Below, in pieces: positions 1 through 10,979 of a stretch of 64,000 bases of DNA (position 1 is its first letter; every line of letters begins with the position of its first letter). Made by a program: the position numbers and the translations under genes. The stretch is from Hirudo medicinalis (taxonomy: Eukaryota; Annelida; Clitellata; Hirudinida; Hirudinidae), in the NCBI GenBank assembly GCA_011800805.1, contig MPNW01000484.1:19937-83936 (forward strand), read 5' to 3'. The notes under the pieces were generated by a model. The model worked only from the letters and a program-made list of their open reading frames with translations. It made no database searches and was not told where the DNA came from.

Positions 1-210
1 ATTCCAGTTCCAACAACAACTGAATCTACAACTCCAGTTCCAACAACAACGGAATCTACAACACCAGTACCCACTCACTCATCCACTCACTCTCTCACTC
101 ACTCTCTCACCCACTCACTCATCCACTCACTCATTTTCTCTCCTCGTCACGGTTGCACGATGTTTACTTGGGTAGTTGAAGAGTTGCATGTTTATTGCGA
201 TCATATCTGA
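1..210 (+). CDS. Possible 3' end of a Thr/Pro-repeat (mucin-like) reading frame, partial
   Basis: Frame 1 is open from the window edge to a TGA at 208-210. Its first 25 codons are two and a half copies of a 30-base unit encoding TPVPTTTEST, the Thr/Ser/Pro-rich composition of mucin-like O-glycosylated linkers. After about base 75 the frame runs into a CACT/CATC simple repeat (repeated His-Ser-Leu-Thr), which looks like non-coding microsatellite that happens to stay open. A larger exon may therefore end near base 75, with the rest of the gene upstream of the window. No splice donor was identified with certainty. It could also be only a 30-bp minisatellite. Confidence 0.3.
   Translation: MPVPTTTESTTPVPTTTESTTPVPTHSSTHSLTHSLTHSLIHSLIFSPRHGCTMFTWVVEELHVYCDHI
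76..135. repeat. CACT/CATC simple repeat
   Basis: Tandem CACTCACTCATC-type units lie directly downstream of the Thr/Pro repeat. Bases 250-560 beyond it hold scattered GAT/GAC trinucleotide runs and no gene that I can support. Confidence 0.8.
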
Positions 211-792
211 GGTCACCTGATAACTTATGATATTCGATATCTAGCGGTGAATGTCTGCAACTGAGATGATTATGATCTTGGTCATGATGACGATGGTGAT
301 GATTACGATGATTACGATGATGGAGTTGGTGGTGATGATGATGACGATTAAAGAATGGAGTTTCGTTAAAATATTTTCCGTTCAAATATAATCACAAATT
401 TAACCAATTACTCAACATTTAATTAGAAAGTGAAATCAATTAATTACACTTTCGGATAAATTTTAAAAATCTTCATCACGTGATTTATAAGCCTCACAAA
501 CTTCTCAGTCTCGTTTATAATAAATTGGTGGTGACGGCGATGACGACGACGACGATGATGGCGATGTCAGGACATGATGACGATCCCCAGGAAAAAAAAC
601 AATAGGATATTATTTATCAACAATATTTATCCCCTTGACGTCGATAAGATATTTATCACATGCGCAAACTCTTATTAGCAACAAGAAGATAACTTTCATT
701 CAAACGAGCAGTCACAGGCAGGCATTCGCACGCACGCGACGCACAAAAACGTGTTAACAAAAATCTTTCCAAAGCTCTCATTTTCACTTTCC

Positions 793-944
793 TTCCATCC
801 ATCCATCCGTCCGTCCATTCATTCATCCATCCATCCATCCATCTGTCCGTCCGTCCGTCCATCCATCCGTCCGTCCGTCCATTCATCCATCCATCCGTCC
901 GTCCGTCCGTCCATCCATCCATTCATTCATCCATCCATCCATTT
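793..944. repeat. CCAT/CCGT tetranucleotide array
   Basis: About 150 bases of alternating CCAT and CCGT blocks with interspersed CATT. Both strands give open but compositionally trivial frames (Ser-Ile-His-Pro or Trp-Met-Asp-Gly type), so they are not genes. The block-wise change between CCAT and CCGT is consistent with slippage spreading a CpG/TpG variant. Confidence 0.9.
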
Positions 945-1084
945 GACAGTGGTTTAGTAAATGCTGGATAATCATCCCGGGCTTGAACTTTGCTTTATCG
1001 AACGAACGCACGCACATAATATTTTCTGATTGCGCACGCAATGCATGCGCTCTCGGTCTATAAACATCACCGCTGTTTCGCCAT

Positions 1085-1130
1085 CATACATTACATTACA
1101 TTACATTACATTACATTATACATTACATTA
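1085..1130. repeat. ATTAC pentanucleotide repeat
   Basis: A tandem TTACA/ATTAC run, partly interrupted, about 160 bases upstream of the first exon of the cysteine-rich gene. Confidence 0.75.
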
Positions 1131-1286
1131 TAGCATCCACCTCGTACAACCTCGTCCCAAAGAAGACGAAGAGCAAAATCGTACGAGCGGAAATCTGCCG
1201 CTTCTAATTCCTTACGCCATTTTGATATGACCCCCTGCAGTCCGATCCCTGTGGATTCGAGAAGAAGTTTTTCCAGTTGATAAATC

Positions 1287-2440
1287 ATGAGAGTTTGTTG
1301 GAGTTTTTCGCTGGTGAAGTTCGTTGCCTCGATCTTTGTTTTGCAAGTCTTGGGTGAGTTTTGTATTTTTGTATTGTTGTTTGTTGTTTGTTGTTTGTTG
1401 TTTTGTTGTTTGTTTCATCCCTGAGTGGAATGGATGCCTGGGTGGGATGAGAGACTTGTTGAGGAGTTTGTCGATGATGATAGTCGAGTAGTGAAATGTG
1501 TTCGTGCCAAGGGACATTTGATTTGACGTTTGAATGCCACCATGCTTGAGCGAACTTTGTAATGGGATTCATGAGTTATTTGTCTTTATTGATTATTAAC
1601 CTCTTAACCCTTAACCTCTTAACCCTTAACCTTTAACCCTTAACGTAACCCTGAAAGGTGTTGAGCCGCTACGCATCTCCTAACCATCCCGAGAGATAAC
1701 TTTCATAAACATTGCCCGATATTCCCTCACATTCCTTGGCGTCTTGTAAACAGATCCAGAATCCTCAGTCTCTGCCGACAACAACAACATCAACCGCTAC
1801 AAAAAGGCCTCCGACAACTACAGACATCCGTGTGTCAAGGACGATGACTGTCCGCTCCAGCTGAGCTGTCAGTTCGGTTACCATGGTTGCCAAATTGGCA
1901 GGTGTGACTGTAGGAGACCATTCGAGAAGTTCGTCGGCGGTCGTTGCGTCAAAGGTGAGATATTTTTATTTAAAAAAATAAACAAATATTTTTATTTAAA
2001 AAAAATAAGAAAATATTTTTTATATTTGTGCAAGGTCGTCGTTAAAAACATCTCAAAAAAATCTTAAAAACATCTAGCCGAGCATTCTTTTGATTTTTCG
2101 AAAGCGAAACTGGGAAATTCCAAGTGCTACGAGGACGACGAATGCCCCCCGGACATGACCTGTGACCGGATAACCCGGAAGTGCAGCTGCGATGACGACC
2201 AGGTGATGACGTCAGACGGTTTGTACTGTTTGAATGGCGGGAAGAGAATTCTCGGTCAGCGGTGCGAACCAGACCTTGACCTGTGCTACCAGAGGGTTGG
2301 TGAGTGGGCTTGAACTTTGAACCCAATAACAGTAGATTGACAACGACAATATTGGCTCATTGACATTCAATAAGACGATCGTTATTATAATAATATTAAT
2401 ATTTATATAATAATAATTGATTGATTATAATTTTAATGAC

Positions 2441-2474
<34 letters not shown>

Positions 2475-5400
2475 GATTTTAATATGGCCTGGATAGACTA
2501 CAGAATGGCGTTCGATAGTCTCCCACTCACGTGGATAATGGAAGTCTTGGAGATTTATAAAGTATGTCCTACCATCAGAACATTCTTTAAAGATTCCATG
2601 ACAACATGGAAAACACAAATGTGCCTTTTGTTGTGACAAGGGAGTGCTGACAGTGCTGAGTGATGACAGGGTCAATATCAATCAAAGGAGGGGTATGTTC
2701 CAGGGGGACTCTCTTTCCGCGTTGCTGTTCTGCAGGTCTTTGTTTCCTCTCACTCAGCTTCTGAATCAACATCAACTCGGATGCGTTGTCGGAGATGAGA
2801 TGGTGTGACACACCTGCTGTGCATGGATGACTTGAAGTTGTTTACAAAAGATGACGACCAAACGAAACAAGCTTTAGTCATTGTTAAACGTGCTAGAACT
2901 GATATAGAGATGCCATTTCGATTGGACGAATGTGCCACTGTTGTAATTAGAGACGGAAAGATTGTACCCAGTACTGGCATTAACATTGACTGCAATACCC
3001 ACACGAAAGGTATTGATGCAGAAGAGACGTACAGATATTTTGGGATGGAAGAGGCTGCAGGAATAAACCAGCAATTGATGAAGGAAAGAATCGAGAAAGA
3101 ATATTACCAAAGAGTGAGACAAATTCTGAAAAATCAGTTAAATGCAAAAAACAAAATATTGGCAATTAACAGTCTTGCTATGCCAGTTATCAGCTACTTA
3201 GTTACATACAACAGCTTTGGCATAGTTGAGTGGCTCAGATCTGATTTACAAAAGCTTGACAGAAAAAACAATAATGATAATAACTATAATTGTTATTTTA
3301 ATTGATAATAAATAATATCAATATAATTTATTATTATTATTATTATTATTATTTGTTATTATTATTATTATTATTATTATATGGGTGCAGTACGAGCTTA
3401 TCAACTCGACTAGTTATTATGATAAATAGCGTAACTAATGCTCCGTGAAAAGGTGCACAGGACTCATAATCACCTCTCGAGGCAAAATGTTTCCAGGCAA
3501 AGCGGAAACTCTGAGCGGAAGCAGACAAGGCAATAACAGCCATCATTAAGCATGGAAATTAATTATAATTCCAGACTTCAAAGGAAAAGATGTGGTGATG
3601 ATGACGACGACGATGATGACGTCGTTGGAAATGATGACGACGCCTGTGATGATGGTAGTGGTGGAGATGATGATGATGATGATGATGATGGTAGGGGAGG
3701 TGGTGATTATGATGGGACTGGTCTCGACGCGTGCGTCATGAAAATCGATTTGTAAAGTTGAAAAATTGATAAACTAACTGATTACTTTGTTCTTAAAATA
3801 AATTACAAAACGATATTCGTAAAATGATAACCTTATTTTAAGCACTTATCACGAAGAAGTGCTATCTTTTCAACTGCAACAAAAAAAAATTCAACCAGCA
3901 AAAGAAAAAGCCGCCTTCGTTCTCAAAATCTTTGGAACGTGATTTTGGAATGATGTGTGTCTGTACTTAGAATTATTTTTCCGGTAATAATCAATGATCA
4001 GGATTATATTTTGAAGTTCTATAGCGTGTAATTGTTCACGTATAATTACGCCGTCGTTAATTGATCTTTCGCGAAGAGCAAAATAAGCGAGGCAAAAGGA
4101 GATTGCATAATTAAAAGTAACGATTTTATTTTTCTAATCGATTTTTTTTTTCTTTTTCTATTTTTTATTCATCATTGCTTTACGGAACATTCTCGGAAAA
4201 TGAAGTTGAATTACGAAGCACAGATGATAATATGTTTTCTTCACGTCAATAAAAATAACATTCATCAAGAAAAATAGCTTGCAAAAAAATTAATGATATT
4301 TAATCATTTAGATACACGCTGTAGAATTATTACATAACTTCATGGGATTGCTCGATAACAAAAATATATTCAGTTCAAAAATATATTCAAAATTATATTA
4401 TTTATCCAACAATTTTCTTTCATTTGTAATGTTTTCGCTAGGTGAAAAAATTTATGCGTAACCTTGAATTGTACATTTCATCCGCCAGGATATAAAATCC
4501 CCTTCTACGTATTTTATATTATTCTCATAAAAAAAATAATATATATATTTTATGTCATAGGACATAAAACACACGTTTAGTGTTTTATTTCAGTCGCCAG
4601 GGCATAAAAATCACTCGTCGGTGTTTTATTTCAGTCGCCAGGGTGTGTGAAAAACCTCTCCTGAAATGTTTTATTTCATTCGCTAGGTGACACCTACACG
4701 TCGATAAATGTCCACTGTTCGAGAGAAACCGGGTTCTGCACTTGTGACGCTATGATGAAGGACAAATTCTCTTGCAGATCTTGTGAGTTTTTTTTTCTGT
4801 TCTTCAAAATTAGTGTCAAAAATTTATTTTCGATTATTTGTACACAGTGTTACGTTATCACATCGATATTATATAGTGTCTAATAATAACATTATAACAT
4901 TTAATATCTAATATTATTAGCTAGCAGAAAGCCCTTAATGTTACTTTTAGTATTTTGTTTTCCTTTAAAGAATATTCAAATGTAATTTCAGTGCTCAAAA
5001 TCTAAACGACGTTCTCAGTAAATTTGATACCCTTAAGTTCTCCTTAATATCTTGAAGGCATTGGGATAGCGAGGCCCGACATAAACAATAACATGTTTAA
5101 TGTAAGCGTGCACGTTCACGCACGCAGACACAAACACAAATGTGAGCAATCATCACCATGACAACTATTTCAGACGTCATTGACGAACGAGGATGCGAAC
5201 AAATCTACGACTGCGAGGGTGGTGCCATCTGCCGAGGGGGTAGATGCAGATGCCCCACGACCTTCAAACGTTGGGGGAACAAATGCGTGAGGAGCAATGG
5301 TAATTATAAAACCGGGACGTGACATTTATAATAATTATGTGACATATTAATATATTCTATTTTTAATTAATTTAAGGATTATTTCATATGGAAATAAAAC

Positions 5401-6054
5401 TTTTTATTATTATTATTATTATTTAGAAATTGTTATGACAAGGCTGATAATTATCCCGTTATTGATATTGTTGACAGCAACTCTAGATGTCGGTTTCGGC
5501 AGAATTTGCGACGAAATCAACGAGATTTCCTACTGCTCCCAAGAACTAGTCTGCGTTTCATGTCCGAGTTTCTCAACCGCTTCAGCAGACGACGACGACG
5601 ACGACGACGACGAAGCAGCAGGAAATAAAAACCAAGTCCCTAAATTTTGCCTCAAACGTAAGAATAAATTCTACCATTATTATCAATTATTAATCTCGTA
5701 GCTAATCATATTAATAATAATCGTTGAGATGTTAGTTTACTTATATTGATAATTTTGTTTTATTAATTATTGCAATGAATGTTTCATCGCAAGTGGATGT
5801 CTGTGAGCCAGTTTCTAAGAAAATAAACCGATTAGAATAAAATGATTCAAAAATATTTTTATTTTTAAATTTTTAAAAGTGAATTTTAAAGACCCAATTA
5901 CAAAAACAAATCCTTATTTCCAGCTCTCATTACCAGCCTTCACGTGCATTCCAAATCCTCGAAAGCCAAACTTCACAGTGCCTTATTTTTTCTCGCCTCT
6001 ATTTTACATGTCGTTGAAATTGCGATAACCACTCGAATTTTACAGTCGTTGTGA
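1287..6054 (+). CDS. Secreted/membrane cysteine-rich modular protein (EB-like modules), 7 exons
   Basis: Proposed exons: 1287-1353, 1754-1954, 2105-2299, 4687-4782, 5174-5299, 5427-5657, 5924-6054. Exon 1 encodes a signal peptide (MRVCWSFSLVKFVASIFVLQ). Exons 2-5 each hold closely spaced cysteines in CxxDxxC and CxC patterns (for example CVKDDDCPLQLSC and GRCRCP), resembling the EB/EGF-like modules of invertebrate secreted proteins. Every intron is phase 1, the signature of shuffled extracellular modules, and all joins keep frame. Exon 6 has a hydrophobic stretch after a methionine (MTRLIIIPLLILLTATLDVG), two more cysteine pairs and a run of eight Asp. Exon 7 has a hydrophobic C-terminus (FFLASILHVVEIAI) and TGA at 6052-6054, with AATAAA just downstream near 6070. 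Exons 6-7 might instead be a separate small gene starting at 5435. The exact family is not identified and function is unknown. Confidence 0.6.
1595..1652. repeat. Interstitial TTAACCC-like tandem repeat
   Basis: Tandem CTTAACC / TTAACCC units, reading GGGTTAA on the other strand. They lie in the intron after the signal-peptide exon. This is a telomere-like heptamer but not the standard TTAGGG. Confidence 0.7.
2480..3275 (+). pseudogene. Non-LTR retrotransposon reverse transcriptase remnant
   Basis: Two open pieces show reverse-transcriptase motifs: AWIDYRMAFDSLPLTW (finger/palm block) near 2484-2535, and MDDLKLF (the catalytic -DD box, preceded by Cys rather than Tyr/Phe) at about 2824-2845. 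A thumb-like region follows, with KNQLNAKNKILAINSLAMPV. A stop codon at 2634-2636 and frame changes between 2637 and 2805 separate the two, so the copy is dead. There is no endonuclease domain in view and the 5' part is missing. The fragment sits inside the large intron between exons 3 and 4 of the cysteine-rich gene, with (AAT)n on both sides (2440-2473 and 3330-3380). Confidence 0.8.
3593..3712. repeat. GAT/GAC trinucleotide-rich tract
   Basis: Impure (GATGAC)n in the same intron. Bases 3720-4680 are AT-rich intron with a loosely repeated motif around TTTTATTTCAGTCGCCAGG (near 4585, 4625 and 4665). I see no gene there. Confidence 0.7.
4585..4690 (+). repeat. Short tandem copies of an acceptor-like sequence
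   Basis: The phrase 'gtgttttatttcagtcgccagg' is repeated two to three times with small changes just before exon 4 (which begins at 4687). Each copy looks like a 3' splice site (polypyrimidine tract plus CAG). The last copy (TTTCATTCGCTAG) is the one whose reading phase matches exon 4. Confidence 0.45.
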
Positions 6055-6945
6055 TGTTCTTGTTGTTTTAAAATAAAGTTTCCATGTTGCAAGCCGTGTT
6101 GTGCTTTCTGTCAAAGAGCCGGGTCTCTTTGGGTCCCTAAGTTCAAAGTTTAAGGGTCAACTGTTTGCTAACAACTAACAACAACTTTCAGTTCGACGCA
6201 ACAGGGGGCTCTGAACGCCACTACCCATGCCACTCTGTAGGAACACAACCATGGAAGAATCCTCTTCAAGTTATCTCAGCAATGATGCAATCGCACTGAA
6301 GGATTCAGAAATTTTGTTAAGGATATGAATCCAATCACACATGCACAAAAATACTTACCGCTTAGTTTGCCTTCCTGGTTATAAAGCAAGACATTTCAGG
6401 TGTATTTAGGCAACCTAATAAAACACTTGACATGATTTCGTGAAATAAGGAATTTGAAGAGCACATAATTTAAGAGCGGTAAATAATATCAAATAATGGA
6501 GCTGCCAATGTGAAGGGTGAATGTGAAGATAATGGGTGAGTAGAGCATCATCCTTATTCATTCTGACCCACATCTTGAACCTTCGAGCAGATGAAAGACA
6601 TTAGACATACACACAACGAAATACGGATGATAATAACAATAATTGTGACTATTATTATAAACATGATCATAATAATTTTAAATTTTATTATTATATTTTT
6701 TATTTCAAAAATAATTATAATAATATTATTAGTAGTAATGTATAATTTGTATAATTATTATAACAACAATTTTAATATTAACATTTGTGATTAGATTTAA
6801 TTTATTTTTTCTTAGATTTGAAAAATCACGGGGGGACATTACCCTCACCCCCAAATCCGCCGCTGGCTTTAATGCATTTATCTCTCGATAGAGATGTATC
6901 TATCTTTAAAAAAAACATAAAACATAAAAGTCTATCAGGCGGCCC
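6055..6945. other. Intergenic, no gene seen
   Basis: AT-rich spacer between the cysteine-rich gene and the UGT. It contains an Ile/Asn-rich open frame (6591-6794) that is only AT-repeat translation. The AATAAA near 6070 probably polyadenylates the upstream gene. Confidence 0.6.
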
Positions 6946-6956
6946 TTTATAAGAAG
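6946..6956 (+). promoter_or_regulatory. Candidate TATA box for the UGT gene
   Basis: CCTTTATAAGA lies about 90 bases before the UGT start codon, in an otherwise plain stretch. A transcription start some 30 bases downstream would give a leader of about 60 nt. This is inferred from position and sequence only. Confidence 0.35.
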
Positions 6957-7039
6957 GTTGAGCTCAAACCGGGCACATTTCACGAGAAGATTGAAGCAAT
7001 CAATTGTAACGAAAAACATTTGTTAAGCTCGGATCAGAA

Positions 7040-8954
7040 ATGTTAGCCATTTCCTTCGCTCTTTTGTTCTCGCCATTGTTGTTTTTCGGTTGTCATGGAC
7101 ACCGGATACTGCTCCTACCCTTGCCGATGAGGAGCCACGCGTTTTCCTTCCATGTCATTGGAAAAGAGCTGGAAGAACAGGGTCACGAAGTGCACATGAT
7201 CGTTGAAAAGTCTTACAAAATACCAAAAGCATTCTCGGAAAACACGAGCGTCGTGTATCACGTTTACGGTGAAATCAAAGATGGAGGATCGCTAATAGAT
7301 GTAGATGATGAAATGTCCAATTTTGCCAGTGACTTGATGATCGGGAACCTAGACGTGGAGTTGATGATCGAGAAAATTAAGACTTACAACAATATGGTGT
7401 CTCAGGACATGCTCATGAACAGCGAAAGCATGTTCGCCAATCTGGAAAAGATCAAATTCGACATCGTAGTCATGGACAATTTATTTTTCATGAAATTCCC
7501 GGTGCTGATTGCTCACAGGCTCGGATTACCGTTCATTATTTACACCAATTCACCTGATCCTTGGATGATCGGAACGCCGTGGCTTCCATCAATCTATTCA
7601 CCGGTTTTGGACAGTGCTGACAAGTCGCACACTTTCCTTAGGAGGCTCACAAATTCGTTAATGTATTTGGTCGACACCTTCGCACCGATAAATCCCCCTT
7701 TGAACGATGCGATCTTGAATAAATACAGAAGTTATGGATATTTTGAAGACGAAGACGATCTGCTCAGAAATACTTCCCTGTTTCTGTGGCCCGACGACCC
7801 GGTATTGGACGCCATACCCCCGCTAACCACGAACGTCATCCTAATCGGTGGACTCACCCTGGATTTCACCAGCTTGGTAGATGCCAGTTCGGGTCTCCCG
7901 AAGGAATTTAGAGATTTCATCGAAGTGCCCGAAAGCAAGGGTACCATAGTCGTTTCCTTTGGATCCATAGTTAGAAGCTACCCCGACAAAATAGCACGAA
8001 TGTTCATAGAAACGTTCAGGCATTTTCCCCAGTTCAGGTTTGTCTGGAGAAATGAAAATGATCAATCGCTGGCCCTACCATCTAACGTCAAGGTCACTAA
8101 ATGGTTGCCTCAAAAGGAATTGCTGGGCCACAAATCAGTAGAGCTTTTCATAACGCATTCAGGAATCAATGGTCAGTTCGAAGCCATCTACTATGGAGTG
8201 CCGATGTTGTCAGTTCCTATCATAGGAGACCAGCCCCGAAATGCACGAAGGATTGAAGACAGGGGCTACGGACAAACGATCCATCTTCCAACGGCTACAG
8301 TCGATTCTCTTGTGGAACTAATAAACAAGGTAGGTTCTGTTCTAAGGTTTTACAACCAGTCGTCCACTCGCATTATTTGTCGCTAAAGGCACCACCAATC
8401 GGTAAATCATCTGCTTTTAAAATTCCTTGTTCCATCACGTTATGTCAAGCGTCTTGATTGATTACTCAATTAAGCAGTTAAGTAATAATAATACTTATTA
8501 ATATTAATAACATACGATAGTCACGCGTGGCTGCACTGTTTGTTTGTTTTATTAAAGTCCCTTGCATAACTGAGATGATTTGGACTATATGGCTGCACTC
8601 CACGCTTTTCAGCTTTTGGAGTGACCAAAATGCATTTCTCATTTCTCATTGTAGATAACAGGTGACCCAAGATACAAGCAGAGGACGAAAAAGGCTTCAA
8701 GAATCTTCAGAAGCCAAAAGGAAACTCCCGCTCAGAGAGCAGCTTATTGGATCAAACACGTCATAGAATTTGGAGGTGATCATCTGCGCCCAGTAGGGAA
8801 AGACCTTCATCCTTTAAAGTATATCTGCCTTGATGTCTTCATCTTTATCATGGTCTGCTTGGCAGGACTTCTGATGGTTATCATCCTGGTCATGAGAAGA
8901 TTATTTGGAATTTTAGGATTAGTGGGCAGAACAGAAAAACTCAAACAATTTTAG
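7040..8954 (+). CDS. UDP-glucuronosyltransferase / UDP-glycosyltransferase (UGT), 2 exons, 529 aa
   Basis: Transfers a sugar from a UDP-sugar to small lipophilic acceptors, typically in the endoplasmic reticulum membrane. Exon 1 is 7040-8329 and exon 2 is 8655-8954; the phase-0 intron has GTAGGT...TAG boundaries. The N-terminus is a signal peptide (MLAISFALLFSPLLFFGCHG) followed by the acceptor-domain start PMRSHAFSFHVIGKELEEQGH. The C-terminal half carries the UGT signature around residues 345-405: FVWRNEND, WLPQKELLGH, FITHSGINGQFEAIYYGVP and GDQPRNARR. The usual HGG is HSG here. Exon 2 supplies the conserved TGDPRYK region and ends in a single membrane helix (FIFIMVCLAGLLMVIILVM) with a basic cytosolic tail (RRLFG), the normal UGT topology. 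The length of 529 aa is typical. Substrate cannot be told from sequence. Confidence 0.93.
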
Positions 8955-9467
8955 AATGAAAGAGCTTTAACAAAAATGTTATAAATATGTGGAGTGCATT
9001 TTTAAGAAATAACAAATGAAAGCTACAATGAAAATAACTACAAAATTGAACGATCGGAAGAAGTGAATGTCAAAACGAACGACACCTCGTCGAAATAAAT
9101 GGTGGAAATTCTAATTACATTCACAATAGGTTTAAAATGGACGAGCTCGCAGAAGACAACGTCTGACAACCACAAGGATTCAAGTGTCAAAATACTCTGA
9201 CCAAATGCATCAAGACATGCCGTTTGTATGTGAGTCATGTCACGGAATTAAGTCGCCGAAAAGGTTAAAAGTTAATTTAGATGATGAGTTTATCACAATC
9301 AAAGAATGCTAAGGAAGACAGCTACAAAACAGCATCGAAACGTGACATAAAAAATTTATGCCGACCAAAAAGTAAAAAAAAAAACAAGGCTGAAATGAGT
9401 CCTTTGTAGATATTCAAAAATAAAATAGCAAAATAGCCAGGAAGAATCCTGAAAAATTCAGAAGTCC
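8955..9467. other. Spacer between convergent genes, no gene seen
   Basis: AT-rich 3' flank shared by the UGT (+) and the membrane protein gene (-). An ATAAATA near 8983 and an AATAAA near 9096 may serve as UGT polyadenylation signals. Confidence 0.5.
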
Positions 9468-10896
9468 TCAACAATCCTCTTGACCAACGTCCCCGTTCAT
9501 CACGACATTGACGTTTCCGTCGCTCCGCGTCAACATCTCTGCCAAAGATTCCAGCTTCTGCTTCCAGTTTTCCATCATTTTCTCTTTGTCCGGATCGTCG
9601 ATCGGCTCTTCCTCGACCGATCCTTTCCGTGCATCCTCGAAGTTCACGAAATAAATCGTCGAGTTGTTGCTGTCGGTGGAGAGCTGCCTGGGCATGAACT
9701 TGTTCCTACCTCTCCTCTTGGTTTTCTGCTCCTTTCTCTCGGAGGTGTTGAGGTTGCTCGAATCCCCCGTTGAAGCCGGAGTCGAAGGAGGAGACTGAAG
9801 ACTGAGATTCAAACCGAAGCTGGAAGAACTCATCTCTTGGGTGAATCTCTTCACTCCCTGGAGAAGAAAGACAATCAAATGATGGGATGGAAAATATGTA
9901 GCACAAGAGAAATTATCAAAAAATTTATTATTTGTTCAAACTGAATTAAAATAAAACCAAAAGTTTAAAACTCATGAAGCTTCAGAAAACATCACACCAG
10001 TCGTCCATTTCTCCTGCAAAAGATGAACAAACAATGTTAGTGATCGACCGACCGAAAAGTCGATCGGGTCCCCTGGAAACCGACAAAACCGACCTTCTGA
10101 GTAGAAGCACTGCCACGACTATGCCGACAACAATAGGCAATAAGAAACTCAAGAATGCGAGGTAATTAAGCGAAGAGCCGATGCCCGTTCCTGCCGGCAC
10201 TCTTTTAGAATCAAAGATGCTGCCATTTGTCGTGGTTGACCCAGGGCCAGTTCCCAATGAGGGGAAAAATGAACCTGATAGAGGAATCAATAATAAAAAA
10301 AAACTTTACGAAAGTCCATTTAGTTCGGATGTAATTTTTAATTTATACTTTTAAAAGATAATTGAAATCGTCTGCATCGATAAGATCAAATATCAACATC
10401 CAATGGTGGATGTCTGCCTACCATTAAATGCCGCTACTGAACTTGTAGAAGTTGAGATTGCCAAATTGGCGCTTGGTTTAAAGTCTGTAGTTGAAAATGT
10501 AAACCCACTAGATGCGGGCTTAGTGGCGCTCGGTGGCTGAGGACAAAATTGTTTCAGGTCTTTTGAGTCATTCTCATTTTCCCAGCTGTTGATAACTGTC
10601 CAATTTGTGTTGAGAAGGCATTCTTTCTGATAGGCTTTACACATTGAGACTAAATCTGTTGGTCTTGAGGTTAATGAATTAGTTTTTGATTTCCAAGTAT
10701 CCCCATACCAAGTAGAGATGTCAGTAAACTCTTTTCCACCATCCTTGCACATATTTGAACTAGGGTATATGTCATCAAAAATCGATGAAAAAGGTGTATT
10801 TTCAATGGACTCCAAGGAATCTTTAAACATTGACTTAAAGTCCAAGAATTGCAGAGGAAATGTTGGTGCTGGTATTTTTGGAAACGGAGTTGACAT
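9468..10896 (-). CDS. Unrecognised single-pass membrane protein, 3 exons
   Basis: Exon 1 (10422-10896) starts at MSTPFPKIPAP and encodes a Ser/Thr-rich region with four cysteines and several N-glycosylation sequons (NTNWT, NENDS). It ends at a phase-1 donor (GTAGGC). Exon 2 (from 10274 down to about 10100) continues in frame with GSFFPSLGTGPGS and a clear transmembrane helix, YLAFLSFLLPIVVGIVVAVL, followed by Arg-Arg. Exon 3 (9468-9857) encodes a charged cytoplasmic tail rich in Lys/Arg then Asp/Glu, ending EDC-stop. The exon 2 donor is unclear: the best-looking site (AG|GTCGGT) has the wrong phase for exon 3. The start may lie in a further upstream exon, since a signal peptide is expected and the in-frame stretch just before (LLEVPLISFLL) is hydrophobic. 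No family recognised. Confidence 0.55.
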
Positions 10897-10979
10897 TTTG
10901 TTTAAAAGAAAGGATATTAGCGGAACCTCAAGCAAGCACAACCAAACAAATCGTCAAACTAAAACAAATTGAACATGTT

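Noticed and set aside
656..957. Open frames on both strands across 656-957
   Set aside because: They translate the CCAT/CCGT tetranucleotide array and have no protein-like composition.
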